Assembly: GCA_964390795.1 (NCBI GenBank)
Contig: CAYMLQ010000286.1
Location: 1-7,985 of the forward strand
DNA length: 7,985 nucleotides
DNA from: CAYMLQ01 sp964390795
GTDB lineage: Bacteria; Verrucomicrobiota; Kiritimatiellia; RFP12; UBA1067
Direction: 5' to 3'
Shown: positions 6,719-7,985 of the stretch, piece after piece
Position numbering within the stretch: the first letter of the stretch is position 1
Layout of the letters: every line of letters starts with the position of its first letter
The notes under the pieces: model-generated
What the model was told of the DNA's origin: nothing
Database searches by the model: none
What the model saw: only the letters and a program-made list of their open reading frames with translations
Position numbers and translations under genes: made by a program

Positions 6719-7657
6719 ATGAAAGCGGAAGAACCGAGTCAGCCCTTCACGATCCAGCAGGAGCGCTTCCTGAGCGAAACCCGCACCGCCGTGTTTCTCT
6801 ACATGCTACAGGACGGCGAAGTCTACGCCATGAACAGCTTCCCGCACTTGCACAAGCGCGGCTTTCTGCTTAACGCGGAGGAGATTCAGACCTTCCATCT
6901 TCACGAGTTTGCCGAGGTGCTTCTGCTGGTCAAAGGCTATCTGCTCCACGAGGTGAACGGCAGCCACCACATCCTGCCGCCGGGGTCTCTCGTCTTCGTA
7001 CGCCCCTACGACCTCCACCGCCTGCTGCCCGTCAACTCCGAGCGCACGATCTTCGCCAGCCTGGTTCTCGACTCGGCCGTCATCCGCGAACTCATGTCTT
7101 ACCTTTGCACCCCCGCCATCCTGCACCGGTTCAACACTGCGCCGGAGGCACCGTGTTTCCAACTGCCGCCGGACGACGCGCGCAGCCTGATGCTGCAGAT
7201 GGAAAGCATCAGCAACGAGCAGGCCGTCGCACCCGAGACCAGCACCCTGATGGCGCGCGTCCTCGCCGCCCAGCTTTTCGCCGGCTACCTCCTGAATCCG
7301 CAGACCCAGGAGCGCGCCAGGCCCCTGCCGCCGCCCTGGCTCGCGAAACTCCGCGACGAGGCCGAAAGCTGGCCCAACCTGAGCAACGCGCCTCACCGGC
7401 TTCACGCGTGCTGCAACTGCCACCCCAGCCACCTCTGCAAGAGCTTCCAGCGCTATTACGGAGAAACCCCCACCGAATTCATCAACCGCCTGCGCCTGCG
7501 GCAGGCGGTCCGCCTGCTCAACGAACCCGACACGAAGGTCACCGCCGTCGCGGCGGAACTGGGGTTCGAAAGCCTCAGCCACTTCCACCGCCTCTTCAAG
7601 CGCCACTACGGACTCACCCCCGCCGAGTACCGCCGCTCGCACAACGTGCCCGTGTGA
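6719..7657 (+). CDS. AraC-family transcriptional regulator with N-terminal cupin, divergent from the corrinoid operon
   Basis: A 312-residue regulator with an N-terminal cupin-like sensor (about 45-130: HLHEFAEVLLLVKG at 60-73, and LPPGSLVFVRPYDLHRLLP at 86-104) and a C-terminal double helix-turn-helix (about 210-308). The second helix-turn-helix is canonical: VAAELGFESLSHFHRLFKRHYGLTP (277-301). The layout resembles the ChbR type of sugar- or metabolite-responsive AraC proteins; the effector here is unknown. The first recognition helix carries Cys231, Cys232, Cys234 and Cys240 (ACCNCHPSHLC), which is unusual. An in-frame ATG at 6701 would add six residues, but the promoter -10 lies downstream of it, so 6719 is preferred. 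Divergence from the corrinoid operon suggests it regulates that operon; autoregulation is also possible. Confidence 0.9.
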   Translation: MKAEEPSQPFTIQQERFLSETRTAVFLYMLQDGEVYAMNSFPHLHKRGFLLNAEEIQTFHLHEFAEVLLLVKGYLLHEVNGSHHILPPGSLVFVRPYDLHRLLPVNSERTIFASLVLDSAVIRELMSYLCTPAILHRFNTAPEAPCFQLPPDDARSLMLQMESISNEQAVAPETSTLMARVLAAQLFAGYLLNPQTQERARPLPPPWLAKLRDEAESWPNLSNAPHRLHACCNCHPSHLCKSFQRYYGETPTEFINRLRLRQAVRLLNEPDTKVTAVAAELGFESLSHFHRLFKRHYGLTPAEYRRSHNVPV

Positions 7658-7758
7658 CGCGCGCCGGTCACTCGAGCATCAGCAGAATCATGGCCGCCAG
7701 ACTGTTCGTCAGCTTCATCCGGCCCCCTGCCGCCGATGCCCTGCGGATGCCTCACATA

Positions 7759-7774
7759 CGCTTGATTTCAAGCG
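7759..7774. repeat. 16-bp inverted repeat CGCTTGA-TT-TCAAGCG
   Basis: Perfect 7-bp arms flank a 2-base centre, about 100 bp downstream of the regulator stop. No T-run follows on either strand, so it is not a typical rho-independent terminator. It could be a protein-binding dyad. The function is unknown. Confidence 0.4.
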
Positions 7775-7897
7775 GTTTCGCGGACTCCCCGGCCATGTCG
7801 GACGGAAAACGCCACAAGCGGTCGCCCGCCTAGCTCGCGAAGGAGAGGTACCAGGTTCGGCCCAGGTCATCGGTCTGGAGAGTGTACTAACATAAAG

Positions 7898-7917
7898 CTA
7901 TTAAACACTATTAAACA
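7898..7917. repeat. Two perfect tandem copies of the 10-bp unit CTATTAAACA
   Basis: The copies are at 7898-7907 and 7908-7917, exactly one helical turn apart, and end five bases before a -35 element. Each carries an ACACT across or after its end (7905-7909 and 7915-7919). The inverse AGTGT occurs at 7881-7885. The phasing and position suggest binding sites for a regulator of the promoter that follows. Confidence 0.6.
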
Positions 7918-7922
7918 CTGGC

Positions 7923-7952
7923 TTGACTTCTTTTCCGCTCCAGCGGCATACT
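7923..7952 (+). promoter_or_regulatory. Candidate promoter reading off the right edge
   Basis: TTGACT (7923-7928) matches the -35 consensus at five of six bases. After an 18-base spacer comes CATACT (7947-7952), four of six for a -10. Initiation near 7959 would lie 17 bases before an ATG at 7976 (ATG CGT GAA...), which may begin a gene beyond the window. No Shine-Dalgarno precedes that ATG. Confidence 0.4.
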
Positions 7953-7985
7953 TGATACTGACTCTGGTTTCCGATATGCGTGAAG

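Larger units (their letters stand above)
7658..7985. other. Right-hand region without a convincing complete gene
   Basis: About 330 bases follow the regulator. On the minus strand the frame through 7886-7668 reads like broken protein-coding sequence: TDDLGRTW (an Asp-box-like string) ending at a TAG, then LWRFPSDMAGESAKP and LEIKRM ending at TGA, then a 16-codon ORF MKLTNSLAAMILLMLE (7718-7668) with AGGGGG a few bases upstream. On the plus strand a 47-codon ORF (7690-7833) has no ribosome-binding site. From about 7881 the composition turns AT-rich and looks regulatory. No RNA gene is recognisable. Confidence 0.5.

Noticed and set aside
6806..7642. 278-codon minus-strand ORF opposite the AraC-family gene
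   Set aside because: It is antisense to clear cupin and helix-turn-helix sequence, its translation is low in recognisable motifs, and it is an expected by-product of GC-rich codon use.
7690..7833. Small plus-strand ORF of 47 codons after the regulator
   Set aside because: It has no ribosome-binding site or recognisable similarity, and is the tail of a longer shadow frame that overlaps the regulator.
1..7985. CRISPR arrays, tRNA or rRNA genes, insertion sequences
   Set aside because: No regularly spaced repeats, transposase-like reading frames, terminal inverted repeats or recognisable structural RNA were seen on either strand.

Overview
The window is GC-rich and probably comes from an anaerobe of the PVC superphylum (Kiritimatiellota, Lentisphaerota, Planctomycetota or Verrucomicrobiota). 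This is inferred from the pairing of a very large secreted lamin-tail/CotH-type protein with a corrinoid methyltransferase operon. No rRNA or other marker gene is present, so the phylum is a guess.

Layout. Bases 1-3553 (minus strand) hold the first 1184 codons of a huge exported protein that runs off the left edge. It has a signal peptide, two copies of a ~145-residue beta-rich domain, a lamin-tail domain, a chitobiase-C-type domain, a CotH-kinase-like domain, and the start of a second chitobiase-type domain. Bases 3634-6591 (minus strand) form a tight three-gene operon. In transcription order it encodes a corrinoid carrier protein, a MtaA/UroD-type methyltransferase fused to a C-terminal thioredoxin-like domain, and a CobW-like G3E GTPase. 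The junctions are only 2 to about 10 bases. Bases 6592-6718 are a divergent control region. Bases 6719-7657 (plus strand) encode an AraC-family regulator with an N-terminal cupin. Bases 7658-7985 contain no convincing gene. They hold decayed-looking coding traces, a palindrome, two tandem 10-bp repeats and a probable promoter firing rightward, possibly into a gene whose ATG lies at the right edge.

How the genes may work together. The corrinoid protein would carry a methyl group on its cobalt, the MtaA-like enzyme would move that methyl group to or from a thiol or other acceptor, and the GTPase would act as a metal or cofactor chaperone for one of them. The divergent AraC protein is the obvious candidate regulator. 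A 13-bp dyad overlapping the weak -35 element of the operon promoter is a candidate operator. The substrate-specific methyltransferase (MtxB) and the reductive activase (RamA/RACo type) that such a pathway needs are not in the window.

The points most worth attention are the methyltransferase-thioredoxin fusion, in which the His of the usual His-x-Cys zinc motif is Phe, and the GTPase with a rearranged CxCC motif. Next come the cysteine cluster in the regulator's first helix-turn-helix, the apparently leaderless regulator transcript, and the repeat-flanked promoter at the right edge.
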